Source: JALYJG01 sp033763555 (GTDB lineage: Bacteria; Pseudomonadota; Alphaproteobacteria; UBA9219). Taken from it: a DNA stretch of 64,000 bases. The notes under the pieces were generated by a model. It searched no databases and had not been told where the DNA came from. It worked only from the letters and a program-made list of their open reading frames with translations. A program made the translations under genes and the position numbers. Numbering within the stretch: position 1 is the stretch's first letter; each line of letters starts with the position of its first letter. This document shows positions 23,870 through 33,500 of the stretch, piece after piece. Where the stretch lies: the NCBI GenBank assembly GCA_033763555.1, contig JANRKK010000036.1, positions 1 to 64,000 of the forward strand, read 5' to 3'.

Positions 23870-26470
23870 ATGACCGAGCGCTACAACGTCCAGGCCGCCG
23901 AAACCAAATGGCAGAAAATCTGGGCCGACAAAAAAACTTTCCAGGCGACGGAAGATAGGACGAAGCCCAAATATTATGTGATGTCGATGTTCCCCTATCC
24001 GTCGGGGCGCATCCATATGGGCCATGTGCGGAATTACACTTTGTCGGACGTTGTCGCGCGCTTCAAGCGTGCACAGGGATTTAATGTGTTGCACCCGATG
24101 GGCTGGGATGCTTTTGGCCTGCCCGCCGAGAATGCCGCGCGCGACCGGAAAATTCACCCGGCACAATGGACTTATGAAAACATCAAAAATATGCGAGCCG
24201 AACTGGTGCGCATGGGCCTCGCCATCGACTGGAGCCGCGAGTTCGCGACTTGCGATCCGAGTTATTACAAGCATCAGCAGAAATTATTTCTGGATTTCCT
24301 GAAAGTCGGACTCGTCGACCGCAAGGAATCCTGGGTCAATTGGGATCCGGTCGATCACACCGTTCTGGCGAATGAACAGGTGATCGACGGCAAGGGCTGG
24401 CGCTCCGGCGCTCCGGTCGAAAAACGCCAGCTTTCACAGTGGTTTTTGAAGATCACCGCCTATGCGGATGAGCTTCTGGCGGCGCTCGGCACACTCGACC
24501 GCTGGCCGGAAAAAGTGCGCCTGATGCAGGAAAACTGGATCGGCAAATCGGCAGGCGCGCGCGTACGTTTCAGCTTAATGGAAACGGCGCAGTCACGGTT
24601 GCGCGAAGCGCAGAGTAGTCGCGCCCAAGATATAGAAGTTTTTACAACGCGCCCCGATACACTCTTCGGTGCCTCCTTCATCGCGCTGTCACCCAACCAT
24701 CCGCTGGCGGCACAGCTGGCACAAAAAGACGCGAAGCTTGCGGGCTTCATCGCCGAATGCAACCGCACGGGAACCTCCGAAGCCGTCATCGAGGCCGCAG
24801 AAAAAATCGGCTATGACACAGGATTGAAGGCACAGCATGTGTTTGAAGGGCAGGGGGCTTTGCCCGTCTATGTCGCCAATTTCGTTCTGATGGAATATGG
24901 GACGGGCGCGATCTTCGGCTGCCCCGCGCACGACCAGCGCGATCTCGACTTCGCGCGCAAATATAAATTGCCTGTGAAACCCGTTGTGCTGCCGCCTGGC
25001 GAAGATGCGAAAAATTTTGCCGTCGGCACAGAAGCCTATACCGGACCCGGCGTTATTTATAATTCACAATTTCTCGACGGGCTGGAGGTCGAAGCGGCCA
25101 AGCAGAAAGCCATCGCCGAGATTGAAAAACGAAAAGCCGGAACCGGAACTGTGCAATTCCGCCTGCGTGACTGGGGCATCAGCCGCCAGCGTTACTGGGG
25201 CTGCCCCATTCCTATTATCCATTGCGAAAGCTGCGGCCCGGTGCCTGTGCCGGAAAAAGACCTGCCCGTGCAATTGCCGGAAGATGTGTCTTTCGACAGA
25301 CCGGGTAATCCGCTTGATCATCATCCGACCTGGAAGAATGTCGCCTGCCCGAAATGCAATAAGCCCGCGCGGCGCGAAACGGACACCTGCGACACCTTTG
25401 TCGATTCCAGCTGGTATTTTGCGCGTTACTGCTCGGCAACCAATTCCGACAAGCCTGTGGAGCGCTCACAGGCGGATTACTGGCTGCCCGTCGATAAATA
25501 TGTCGGCGGCGTCGAGCATGCGATCCTGCACCTGCTCTATTCGCGCTTTTTCACCCGTGCGATGAAAATCACAGGGCATGTCGGCGTTGATGAGCCTTTT
25601 GCCGGACTCTTCACGCAAGGCATGATCTGCCACGAATCCTACAAGGACGAGAAAGGCCAGTGGCTCTACCCCGAAGAGGTGCAGAAAAACGCGGATGGTA
25701 CAGCGCAGCATGTAAAAACGGAGAAGCCTGTAACCGTCGGCCGCAGCGAGACGATGAGCAAGTCGAAAAAGAATGTCGTCGACCCCGGCAAGATCATCGA
25801 CAGCTACGGCGCCGACACGGCACGTTTGTTTATGCTGTCCGACAGCCCGCCGGAGCGCGATCTGGAATGGACAGATGCAGGCGTCGACGGTGCCTGGCGC
25901 TATCTCAACCGCATTTGGCGCAAAGCCGCCGAAGCGCAGTTGCCTCCGGTGGGATCACCTTTGCCGACGCAGTTCACTGATAAGGGCCAGAAAGCCCGTC
26001 GCGCCATTCATCGCGCCATTGCCGATGTCTCGCGCGCTTTTGAGCAGTTTCATTTCAATGTCGCCGTCGCCCGCGTGCGCGAATTATCAAATGCGCTGGA
26101 TGAGCTGGATGCCCAGAGCGCAAACGATATGCATGTTCTGCGCGAAGGGCTGGAAGCCCTGGCGCAGCTGGTTGGGCCGATGCTGCCGCATGTCGCCGAA
26201 GATATGTGGGAAAGGCTTGGCCATAAAACACTGTTGTGCGACACGCCCTGGCCGAAAGCCGACCCGACGCTGCTGATTGATGAAACCGTGACGATCGCCG
26301 TGCAGGTGAATGGCAAATTGCGCGCAACGATCATGATGCCGCGCAACACGGCGCAAAAAGACGCCGAGGCCGCCGCGCTGGCTGACCCGAATGTTCAGCG
26401 TGCGATGGATGGCAAGCCCGCCAAAAAAATTATTGTCGTGCCCAATAAAATCGTCAATGTGGTGGCATGA
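23870..26470 (+). CDS. leuS: Leucyl-tRNA synthetase
   Basis: Class I synthetase that charges tRNA-Leu. 866 residues. HIGH motif in YPSGRIHMGHVRNYTL (~residues 42-57), the CP1 editing domain with FTTRPDTLFGASF (~residue 260) and GTGAIFGCPAHDQRD (~residue 345), the WGCPIP zinc-domain region with two CxxC pairs (IHCESCG and VACPKCNK), and the KMSKS motif MSKSKKNVVDP (~residue 627). Directly after the DUF3576 lipoprotein gene; lptE overlaps its stop by four bases (ATGA). Confidence 0.98.
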   Translation: MTERYNVQAAETKWQKIWADKKTFQATEDRTKPKYYVMSMFPYPSGRIHMGHVRNYTLSDVVARFKRAQGFNVLHPMGWDAFGLPAENAARDRKIHPAQWTYENIKNMRAELVRMGLAIDWSREFATCDPSYYKHQQKLFLDFLKVGLVDRKESWVNWDPVDHTVLANEQVIDGKGWRSGAPVEKRQLSQWFLKITAYADELLAALGTLDRWPEKVRLMQENWIGKSAGARVRFSLMETAQSRLREAQSSRAQDIEVFTTRPDTLFGASFIALSPNHPLAAQLAQKDAKLAGFIAECNRTGTSEAVIEAAEKIGYDTGLKAQHVFEGQGALPVYVANFVLMEYGTGAIFGCPAHDQRDLDFARKYKLPVKPVVLPPGEDAKNFAVGTEAYTGPGVIYNSQFLDGLEVEAAKQKAIAEIEKRKAGTGTVQFRLRDWGISRQRYWGCPIPIIHCESCGPVPVPEKDLPVQLPEDVSFDRPGNPLDHHPTWKNVACPKCNKPARRETDTCDTFVDSSWYFARYCSATNSDKPVERSQADYWLPVDKYVGGVEHAILHLLYSRFFTRAMKITGHVGVDEPFAGLFTQGMICHESYKDEKGQWLYPEEVQKNADGTAQHVKTEKPVTVGRSETMSKSKKNVVDPGKIIDSYGADTARLFMLSDSPPERDLEWTDAGVDGAWRYLNRIWRKAAEAQLPPVGSPLPTQFTDKGQKARRAIHRAIADVSRAFEQFHFNVAVARVRELSNALDELDAQSANDMHVLREGLEALAQLVGPMLPHVAEDMWERLGHKTLLCDTPWPKADPTLLIDETVTIAVQVNGKLRATIMMPRNTAQKDAEAAALADPNVQRAMDGKPAKKIIVVPNKIVNVVA

Positions 26471-26988
26471 AGAGAACGCTTCGCCTGCACACCCGTTTCC
26501 TGTTGCCTGCCTTCTGCCTTCTGGCCGCTTGCGGATTTCAGCCGATCTATGGCGCGCAGGATAAAACGGGAACGCCCGTCGCCGGGCAGCTGAATCAGAT
26601 TGCGATCGATAATATTCCCGAACGCTCCGGCCAGATTCTGCGCAATGAACTGATCGACCGCATGTATGGCCAGGGCCGCCCGCGACAACCGCTTTACAGA
26701 CTCGAAGTAAAATTGCGCGCGACGCAGGAAGATCTCGGCCTCCGCGCCAACGCCACATCGACGCGAACCCTGCTGAACATGAATGCCGATTACATCCTGC
26801 GCGCAACGCAAGGCAAGGAATTGCTGCGCGGCACGGCGCACAGCATCACCAATTTCAACCGCCTGAGCACACAATACGGCAATGTCAGCGCGCTGGATGC
26901 CGCAACCGAACGCACCCTGCGCGAGGTGAGCGAGCAGATCGTCAACCGCCTCGCGCTTTATTTTGCCGAGACGGCAACGGCGAACTAG
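26467..26988 (+). CDS. lptE: LPS-assembly lipoprotein LptE
   Basis: Outer-membrane lipoprotein that plugs the LptD barrel and helps place lipopolysaccharide on the cell surface. 173 residues. Signal with lipobox LLAACGFQPIYG (Cys 22); the CGFQP(I/L)YG start of the mature protein is the family hallmark. It overlaps leuS (ATGA), the usual arrangement. In most alphaproteobacteria holA (DNA polymerase III delta) follows immediately; here a 228-base AT-rich gap and a Vgb-like gene follow instead. Confidence 0.9.
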   Translation: MKRTLRLHTRFLLPAFCLLAACGFQPIYGAQDKTGTPVAGQLNQIAIDNIPERSGQILRNELIDRMYGQGRPRQPLYRLEVKLRATQEDLGLRANATSTRTLLNMNADYILRATQGKELLRGTAHSITNFNRLSTQYGNVSALDAATERTLREVSEQIVNRLALYFAETATAN

Positions 26989-27109
26989 ATATCTATAGAT
27001 GCTTCCTTATAAGGTTAACGGCAGTTGATAAGGGCTCTTTGTAAGAAAACAACTATTGATTCTAAGTGGTTAATTTCCTGTGCTTAACTTACAAGATGTG
27101 CCTGAAAAT

Positions 27110-27160
27110 AAAGCTTTTTCTTGACTTATGCGCTCGCTTTACGGTAGCAACGTCCCGCCC
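27110..27160 (+). promoter_or_regulatory. Promoter-like sequence upstream of first Vgb-type gene (shared with its paralogue)
   Basis: AAAGCTTTTTCTTGAC (27110-27125) contains a -35-like TTGACT; a weak -10-like GTAGCA lies 17 bases further on. The same 16-mer with one change precedes the paralogous gene at 29409. The distance to the start codon is also similar (about 95 and 84 bases). Confidence 0.45.
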
Positions 27161-27216
27161 ATGGGTCACGCGAAAGATTGACCTTGAACTTATAAATTAT
27201 TGCAAAGTGAGGAATC

Positions 27217-28251
27217 ATGCGCATCCAGAAATTATTTAAAGCTGTAAAAGATTCTATCTGCGGGCTTGCCGCCCTGTCAGCTGTTGCCCTGTCGCCATAC
27301 GCAGCACGCGCTCAGGATATTATAGAAGTTGAGATTCCCAAGGCTGACGGGGCCGATGTATCCGGACCCACCAGCGCTGGACGCAACATCATATTCCCTA
27401 TCAACAGGCCTGGCACCACAGGTCATCGAATTGGAGTGTTCACGCCGGAGGGACGCCCCTTTGCTGTCTTCGTGCCGACGACTCATGAAGAACAACTTGA
27501 AGGCGCCGATGTTAAAAACGTCGCCAAAGGCCCTGGCGGTGCCTGGGGTACGCGCTACGATGCAAACGATGTTATCAAGCTCAATCTTGGCAGCGGAAGA
27601 TTTAAAAAATTTGCCCTTCCGCCGAACAGCGGTCCTTTTGATCTGGTTCAGGGATCTGGAGGAATGTTTGTTACGCTGAAAATAGCAAACCAGATCGCTA
27701 AATTAAATTCCAGGGGACAAGTTAAGGCCACATACGATATCCCCACGCCTAACAGCGGCGTTTCCCTTATTGTCAGGGGTGGAGGAGCTTTCAGAACCAG
27801 TGTTTTCTTCCTGGAGTCCAACGTCAATAAGGTGGGTGCATTTAATACTGTTACAGAAACTTTCAATGAATACCCGCTCCCTGCGGCGTGGGGAAAACCG
27901 AAGGACATCGCTGTTGATCCCAAGACGGGCAATCTTTTGCTCGTTACCGAAAACGGATATTTCGGCAGCATGACCCCAACAGGCAGCTTCACGGCGTTTC
28001 CAGAACCCGGTGGAACTCGCCTCACAGGCGTAGCGGTCGATCCCAAGGGTAAGGTAGCGTGCACAAGCCATCAGGGCGGCACAATCTATTGCGCAACAAC
28101 CAATGGAGAGCCCCTGGTAAGCATGCAGGTTCCAACGGATGCTCCCGATCTGATAGGCGTGGCCTTCTTTAGGGGTGGAAAACCGCAGCGGGGTCTTTCT
28201 CTCGAAAGAGATCAGGGACAAGCGGCGATTTTCCCGGTTCCCAAGCCATAA
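27217..28251 (+). CDS. Secreted beta-propeller protein, virginiamycin B lyase (Vgb)-like, copy 1
   Basis: 344 residues with an N-terminal signal peptide (cleavage near AARA-Q, residue ~32). The rest is made of repeated ~40-residue blades with the Vgb pattern: GPGGAWGTRYDANDVIKLNL, then FALPPNSGPFDLVQGSGG, YDIPTPNSGVS, KPKDIAVDPKTGN, and so on. The [Y/F]xLPxxxxxPxxI...GPxGxxWxTx rhythm is that of Vgb-type six- or seven-bladed propellers. True Vgb enzymes are cytosolic antibiotic-linearising lyases; this protein is exported, and I cannot identify the catalytic His/Glu set, so lyase activity should not be assumed. Shine-Dalgarno GAGGA precedes the ATG. Paralogue at 29504; both carry the same promoter-like element. 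Confidence 0.7.
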   Translation: MRIQKLFKAVKDSICGLAALSAVALSPYAARAQDIIEVEIPKADGADVSGPTSAGRNIIFPINRPGTTGHRIGVFTPEGRPFAVFVPTTHEEQLEGADVKNVAKGPGGAWGTRYDANDVIKLNLGSGRFKKFALPPNSGPFDLVQGSGGMFVTLKIANQIAKLNSRGQVKATYDIPTPNSGVSLIVRGGGAFRTSVFFLESNVNKVGAFNTVTETFNEYPLPAAWGKPKDIAVDPKTGNLLLVTENGYFGSMTPTGSFTAFPEPGGTRLTGVAVDPKGKVACTSHQGGTIYCATTNGEPLVSMQVPTDAPDLIGVAFFRGGKPQRGLSLERDQGQAAIFPVPKP

Positions 28252-28272
28252 GCAGCCCTAAAAGCTGCCTTA

Positions 28273-28842
28273 TTAAACTGTAGTCTCGCTGGCTGTATCC
28301 AGAGCCATGCGCGCAATGGCCAACGAAAATCCTGCGCGCGCCAGAACGGCTAGATCCTTGCGGCGTTGATCGGGCGCAGTTTTACCAGAACGAAAAGCGC
28401 CGAGTTTTTTTCGTCGCGCCAGCTTGCGTGCCGCGGTCAGTTCGACCTCTTCTGACTCCTCGCCTTCAAAAGCCGTGCGAACGATATTCTTGGAAATACC
28501 TGCCTGTGCCAGCTTCTGCTCGATGGCGCGGCGGGAGCGCCCCGCACGGCGCAGGCTGTTCAGCTTGGTTTCCGTGAAAGCCTTGTCATTCAGCACGCCG
28601 TTTTTTGTGTGCCGCTCGATAATGTTGGTTATAGTTTCGCGTAGTTTTTTTTGCGCAACATGGTCGGAAGCGAATGCCGTATCATGCATGGCTGCACGGC
28701 GCAGGCGGTTCTCCAGCACACGGCGCAAGGCAGCTTCCGACGCCGCATAGCGTGCGAGATAGGCAAGCGCGACCTTGGCAAGCCGTTCGGAAGTCGGGAT
28801 GGCGTAGCGGCGGGATTTGCGCTTCATAAGCCCCTGAATCAT
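28273..28842 (-). CDS. recX: Regulatory protein RecX
   Basis: Small modulator of RecA filaments. 189 residues built of three-helix RecX repeats: ALAYLARYAASEAALRRVLENRLRRA, then VLNDKAFTETKLNSLRRAGRSRRAIEQKLAQAGI, and DLAVLARAGFSLAIARMALD. The arrangement (Leu/Arg-rich helices with RxGRSRRAIxxKL) is diagnostic. The length is that of alphaproteobacterial RecX. A methionine five codons in (MKRKSRRY) is an alternative start. It is not near recA; it sits between the two Vgb-like genes on the opposite strand and converges on copy 1, with a small inverted repeat (28252-28270) between them. Confidence 0.85.
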   Translation of the reverse strand: MIQGLMKRKSRRYAIPTSERLAKVALAYLARYAASEAALRRVLENRLRRAAMHDTAFASDHVAQKKLRETITNIIERHTKNGVLNDKAFTETKLNSLRRAGRSRRAIEQKLAQAGISKNIVRTAFEGEESEEVELTAARKLARRKKLGAFRSGKTAPDQRRKDLAVLARAGFSLAIARMALDTASETTV

Positions 28843-28952
28843 CTTTGCAACACAGGCCGGGAAAGCGCCAAACTTAAACCATTTTTAAGTTTTATAAAGC
28901 TTAGGATAAGGCTGTTTCAGGGATTTGCCGTCATTACTGAACGGAATCCGCC

Positions 28953-29258
28953 ATGCAGAGCGATCAGCATCGTTATTTTATTGAATTACAGCCCGCTGCA
29001 GGCGCGACCGTGCCGCGCAACCGCGAAGACGAAATCCGCCGCGAGCAGGCCGCCCACTTCATCACCGCCATCTATGCCTGGCTGAAAAACAACGCGCTGG
29101 GCGACAAGGTTTCCGCCGTCGCCATGACCGCCTTTGGCCAGGTGCAGATCACCTGCGAAGCCGATGTCATCAGCCGTCTGTCGGACGAGGAAGAGCTGCA
29201 GATCGCCGCCATTCGTCCAAGCGCCCTGTATGTCGAAGGCATGGGACGGCGGTTTTAA
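28953..29258 (+). CDS. Hypothetical 101-residue protein
   Basis: Conserved-looking small soluble protein with GC-rich codon use like the core genes around it. An N-terminal strand (HRYFIELQP) is followed by an amphipathic helix (EIRREQAAHFITAIYAWLKN) and alternating strand segments (VSAVAMTAFGQVQITCEADVI). No signal peptide and no family recognised. Diverges from recX and stands before the second Vgb-like gene. Confidence 0.6.
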   Translation: MQSDQHRYFIELQPAAGATVPRNREDEIRREQAAHFITAIYAWLKNNALGDKVSAVAMTAFGQVQITCEADVISRLSDEEELQIAAIRPSALYVEGMGRRF

Positions 29259-29408
29259 AAAACGGCGAAGGCAGGAATTGGACGTCAAAAAAATAAATGG
29301 CACCTTCAAAGTATCCTTAACAAAAAATGAGTATGGCCAAACGTTAGAAGAGAAATCGGCTTTGTATCATTAATTTTCTTTAACAACCTTCCCAAAACCA
29401 GCGAAAGC

Positions 29409-29450
29409 AAAGCTTTTCCTTGACCTTCATTTCGGTCATAAGCTAAGAAC
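29409..29450 (+). promoter_or_regulatory. Promoter-like sequence upstream of second Vgb-type gene
   Basis: AAAGCTTTTCCTTGAC (29409-29424) matches the element before copy 1 at 15 of 16 positions. It contains TTGACC with CTAAGA 17 bases downstream as a possible -10. It is followed by a leader that also resembles that of copy 1 near the start codon (TAAAAATTATTCAGGAG). Confidence 0.45.
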
Positions 29451-29503
29451 AGCCTCGTCATGTTGGCCCGCGACGGGCTTAAAAATTATTCAGGAGATAG
29501 TCT

Positions 29504-30535
29504 ATGAAAATCAAAGAACTTCTTACATCCACAAAACTGGCCGCCTTTGCTACCGCTGCCACTCTGCTCCTGGCACCTCAATCTTCTCGCGCTCAATGGA
29601 CAAAAGAAGTTTCCGTTCCATCGGCCCTTGGCGCCATAATGTCGCCGCCCGTCAGTGTTCGACGCAGTGTAGCGTTTGCCGTGAATCACCCCACCTATCA
29701 GCAGGTTGTCGTCACAACGAGAAATGGTGCGGTGACGTCCACGTCCATACCGGCAACGGTCAGTGAGAAAAACAAAGGACCGGCTGTGACGGATATTGCC
29801 GATGGTCCCGGTGGGATTTGGTTTACCCAATTCCATCTCGACAAGGTTGGTAGAGCCAGCCGAAGCGGAAATGTTGTTAAATATGCTCTTCCGGAAAACA
29901 GCCGTCCGACCGGCCTGACTGAGGGACCCAAGCACGACATGTTCGTTGTCCTCCAGGGATCCGATTCCATTGCCCGACTCAAAAGAGGTGTGGTCGTCGC
30001 CGAATACAGCGTTCCTACGCCGGATAGCGGCTTGGTTCATATCGCCAGCGGTGCCGGCCCTTCTCGTGACAATCTCTTTTTCACAGAGTGGAGAGCCGGT
30101 CAGATTGGCATCTTGAACGCCAAGACAAATACTATCAGTGAGTATGCGCTTCCTGCGGGATTGCATACACCCACCGATATCACGGTCGATCCGAAAACAG
30201 GAAATGCCTGGTTCCGCGTAGAGGGTGACGCGCAGATCGCCATGATAACGCCGACGGGCAATATCACCGGCTTTGTGATCTCTCCCGAAGGTTATAGCGC
30301 CTCGGGCATCGCCGTCACCCGTGACGGGGCCGTATGTGCCCCCGTGCCGGAAGCGCATGTGATTGCCTGCATGCAGCGTGATGGAAGTCCCCTGGCCGAT
30401 ATTCGCATCCCGTCGGATGGATGCCTGTCAGGCGTTGCTGCTTTCAAGGGACCGCAACACAGTCGGCGCCCCGACATCGCGGTGATTGAAAATTGCGCTG
30501 CGCGCGTAGGCTTGGCACCAGTACCAACTCCTTAA
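29504..30535 (+). CDS. Secreted beta-propeller protein, virginiamycin B lyase (Vgb)-like, copy 2
   Basis: 343 residues, paralogous to the gene at 27217. Signal peptide ends near SSRA-Q (residue ~31). Blade motifs: DGPGGIWFTQFHLDKVGRAS, YALPENSRPTGLTEGP, YSVPTPDSGLVHI, FFTEWRAGQIGILN, and TPTDITVDPKTGNAW. It is closer to the classical Vgb consensus (WFTE/Q, KVGRAS, ITEYPLP) than copy 1. Three cysteines lie in the C-terminal part (AVCAPVPE, VIACMQ, DGCLSG) plus one near the end, which is plausible for an exported protein. Strong Shine-Dalgarno (AGGAG). Its stop is about 38 bases from the stop of the giant pilin-like gene, which is convergent. Enzymatic function unknown. Confidence 0.7.
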   Translation: MKIKELLTSTKLAAFATAATLLLAPQSSRAQWTKEVSVPSALGAIMSPPVSVRRSVAFAVNHPTYQQVVVTTRNGAVTSTSIPATVSEKNKGPAVTDIADGPGGIWFTQFHLDKVGRASRSGNVVKYALPENSRPTGLTEGPKHDMFVVLQGSDSIARLKRGVVVAEYSVPTPDSGLVHIASGAGPSRDNLFFTEWRAGQIGILNAKTNTISEYALPAGLHTPTDITVDPKTGNAWFRVEGDAQIAMITPTGNITGFVISPEGYSASGIAVTRDGAVCAPVPEAHVIACMQRDGSPLADIRIPSDGCLSGVAAFKGPQHSRRPDIAVIENCAARVGLAPVPTP

Positions 30536-30573
30536 TATATTGCGGACTGCGTAAAGAACGGCGAGCGATTCTC

Positions 30574-33500
30574 TTACGAGATACGCCAGACTTCCATGAT
30601 GGTGTTTTTCTTGACGGTCATCGTGCCGCTGGTGTTCTTTTGTATTTGAAGTTTTAAAGTTCCAGCCGTGTTCATGGATACATAACCCATGATTTGAATG
30701 GTGTAATTGTTGGTCGTGCCGCCCAGATTTCCTGTGAAAGATCCTGAGCCCGAAAGAACGTTGCTGGCATCGACGCCGGAGCCGCTTAGCGAAGAGAAAC
30801 CGGACTCTACTGCCGTAGCTGTTGCGGCTGTCATGGCAAGCTTCCAGGTGGCGGTGTTGGAAGAGACTATGGTCCCTAAAATTCTGAATCCCCATACGGT
30901 TCCCGCGGGCAGGGAAGCTGATTCACAGCCTGTCACGTCGTAGGTCACCCCAAACGAAGCGGTCGTATAGTCGCTGCCATTGCCGCAATATCCGACCCAC
31001 CGGTAGAAGCCACCTTCAGCCGTGGAGGTGTGGTTGTGCGCGGCAGGGGTGCCAGCAGCACCGATCTGGTTCCATGTGCTGCTGTAATAGACTTCCATCG
31101 TCGGCACCGTACTGTTGTACCGAACCATACCATCCGAAGGAGAACCGGGACGCTGGCCCGTCGTACCCGTAGGCAGCAGCATGGCGCCCGTGGTGTTCAT
31201 GGTGATTTTGCCTGTGCCCTTCGGCGCGATATTGATATCGATATTGCTGTCCGATCCTATCGCCGAGATGGTAGGGCCATTGCCCGTTGTCGCGCCCGCA
31301 ATCTGCACATAATTTACGCCCGAAGCTGTTGATTGCAGATAGAGCGTTCGACCAGCCGTACTTGTGCTGTTTGTCATGTCTCCTAATAGCAGGTTGCCTA
31401 TATTTAAATGATAACTTGTGCTGGACGCAGGCGTATCCACCAGGGCCGTCGTGCCGATCAAGATATTGTTGCTGCCTGTTGTTAAAACAATGGAGCTGAC
31501 AGATGGCCCAATGGCCACATTGTTTGACCCGGTTGTGACGGCTCCCAATGCATCATAACCTAAGGCAACGTTATAGGTTCCGGTCGTGTTTGCATCCAAA
31601 GCTGCAGAACCAACCGCTGTATTGTTGGCGCCGGTTGTACTTGCATCTAAAGCGTTATAGCCAACGGCTGTATTGTAATTTCCGCTGCCGATAGTAGCAG
31701 CGGCACCCACGACCGTACTATAAGAACCTGTAGTTGAAGCATCCGCTCCCAGGGCAACGCTGTAAGTCGTGCCGCCTGCACTCGCCTGAAAACCAACCGC
31801 TGTGTTGTAGGTGCCCGTCGTGCTGGCCTGTGCGCTGGCGCCCACCGCTGTGTTGCGATGACCGGTTGTAGCTGATGACATTGCACTGTAACCGATCGCC
31901 GTATTCAAAATCCCCGTTGTGTTGCCCGAAAGCGCCGTCGAGCCAATGGCCGTATTAAGAGCTCCGCTCGTGTTGCCATTCAATGCATTCGCACCGAGTG
32001 CTACATTGTTTGAGCTTGATAAGAGGCCAACCCCCGGCCCTGTTATGGATGCCAAGGCACCCGTCCCTATGGCGATGTTCCACACACCGGAAAGAATACC
32101 CAAATTGGTCGTAATTGAAGGAAGAGTTGAAGCGCTTCCAACGACGGTGTTGGCGTTCGTCGTATCCTGCCAGAACATTGTGCCGCCATTGAATTGCAAG
32201 ACGCCCGCAGAACCAACAGGGGCGAAATTCATGTGCTGCGTTGCTGTGGCGCCGCCGACGGCAAGCTTCACAGCGGTGCCGCTCTTGCCCGGTGTGATGG
32301 ACAGATAATCTACGCCGCTGGCAATGGTATTCCACCGCTCAACTTCGATGCCGCCTGCGGCAACATTGACGGTATTCGCGCCTGAGCTAAAGAATCCGGT
32401 TGTCGCATCGCCCGAACGACGCGGGTTAGCTGCCGAAGCCGATGTGCCAAGATCAATGGTCGAAGAACCGCCGCCTGTGCCCAGCGAATTCCATGTGCTG
32501 TTGTAATAGGCCTCGATAGCTGGCGTCGTGCTGTTGTAACGGATCATGCCCGCCACGCCCGTAGGACGCGTGCCCGTCGTACCAACGGGAAGCAGCACGC
32601 TGCTTGTGTGGGCGCTAACATCAAGGGCCGTGCCTGTCGTCGGCGCGCTGGGACCGATGGAGAGAGCGCCCGATGTATTCATGACGACCCGGACGGCCGC
32701 GGCGGTTCCATCCCAGATATAAAGATTGCTGGCATAAGGTGCGCCTGTTGCGGAACCGCCCGTCGATATATTGTAGGTACGGCTGGCCGTCTTCAGTGAT
32801 AATTCGGAGAAAGCATTTGTTGCCGTAGTCTCAATAAGAGCTGGTACAGTCTGCCCACTTGCTGAGCTGTAAACATGCAGCTTGTTGCCCGGAGCCGTCG
32901 TGCCAATGCCAACCCCGCCCGTGCCCTTGGGCGTCAGCACGATACCGATATTACTGTCCGAGCCTTGCGCCGAAAGCGCGGGATGCGCCGTGGTCGCTGC
33001 GCCTGCCACTTGCAGGTAATTCACGCCCGACGCCGTCGATTGCAGATAGAGGGTTTTGTTATAGGTTCCCGTGCTGTTGGTCATATCGCCTTGCAGCAGG
33101 TTACCGATGTTCAGATTGTAATTGGTTCCCGCGGCCGCTGTGGTCACAGCGTTGGACGTACCAATCAAAATGTTGTTGCCGCCCGTCGTCAGGGTCGATG
33201 AGGCGACACCATAACCGATCGCTACGTTATTTGTCCCGGTGGTAATGCTGGAGCCGCTCGACACGCCTATCCCCGTATTGCTGGCCCCGGTTGAATTGCT
33301 GACCAATGCGAAATGTCCAACAGCCGTGTTATCGGCACCAGTTGTGTTGCTTTTTAATGAATCGTAGCCCACAGCAGTGTTACGACTACCTGTTGTAAAC
33401 GCTAACGCTTCATTACCTACGGCAACGTTACGAATGCCAGTTGAATTTGTTTTAAGAGCCCACACGCCGAGCGCCGTATTATCAGCGCCGGTCGTATTGG

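Noticed and set aside
28250..28272. Strong bidirectional terminator between Vgb copy 1 and recX
   Set aside because: The inverted repeat (AAGCAGC/GCTGCCTT) is short and imperfect with no proper T-run, so it is mentioned only as a weak possibility.
27217..30535. Streptogramin resistance (true virginiamycin B lyases)
   Set aside because: Both proteins are exported and the catalytic residue set could not be recognised, so antibiotic lyase activity is not supported.
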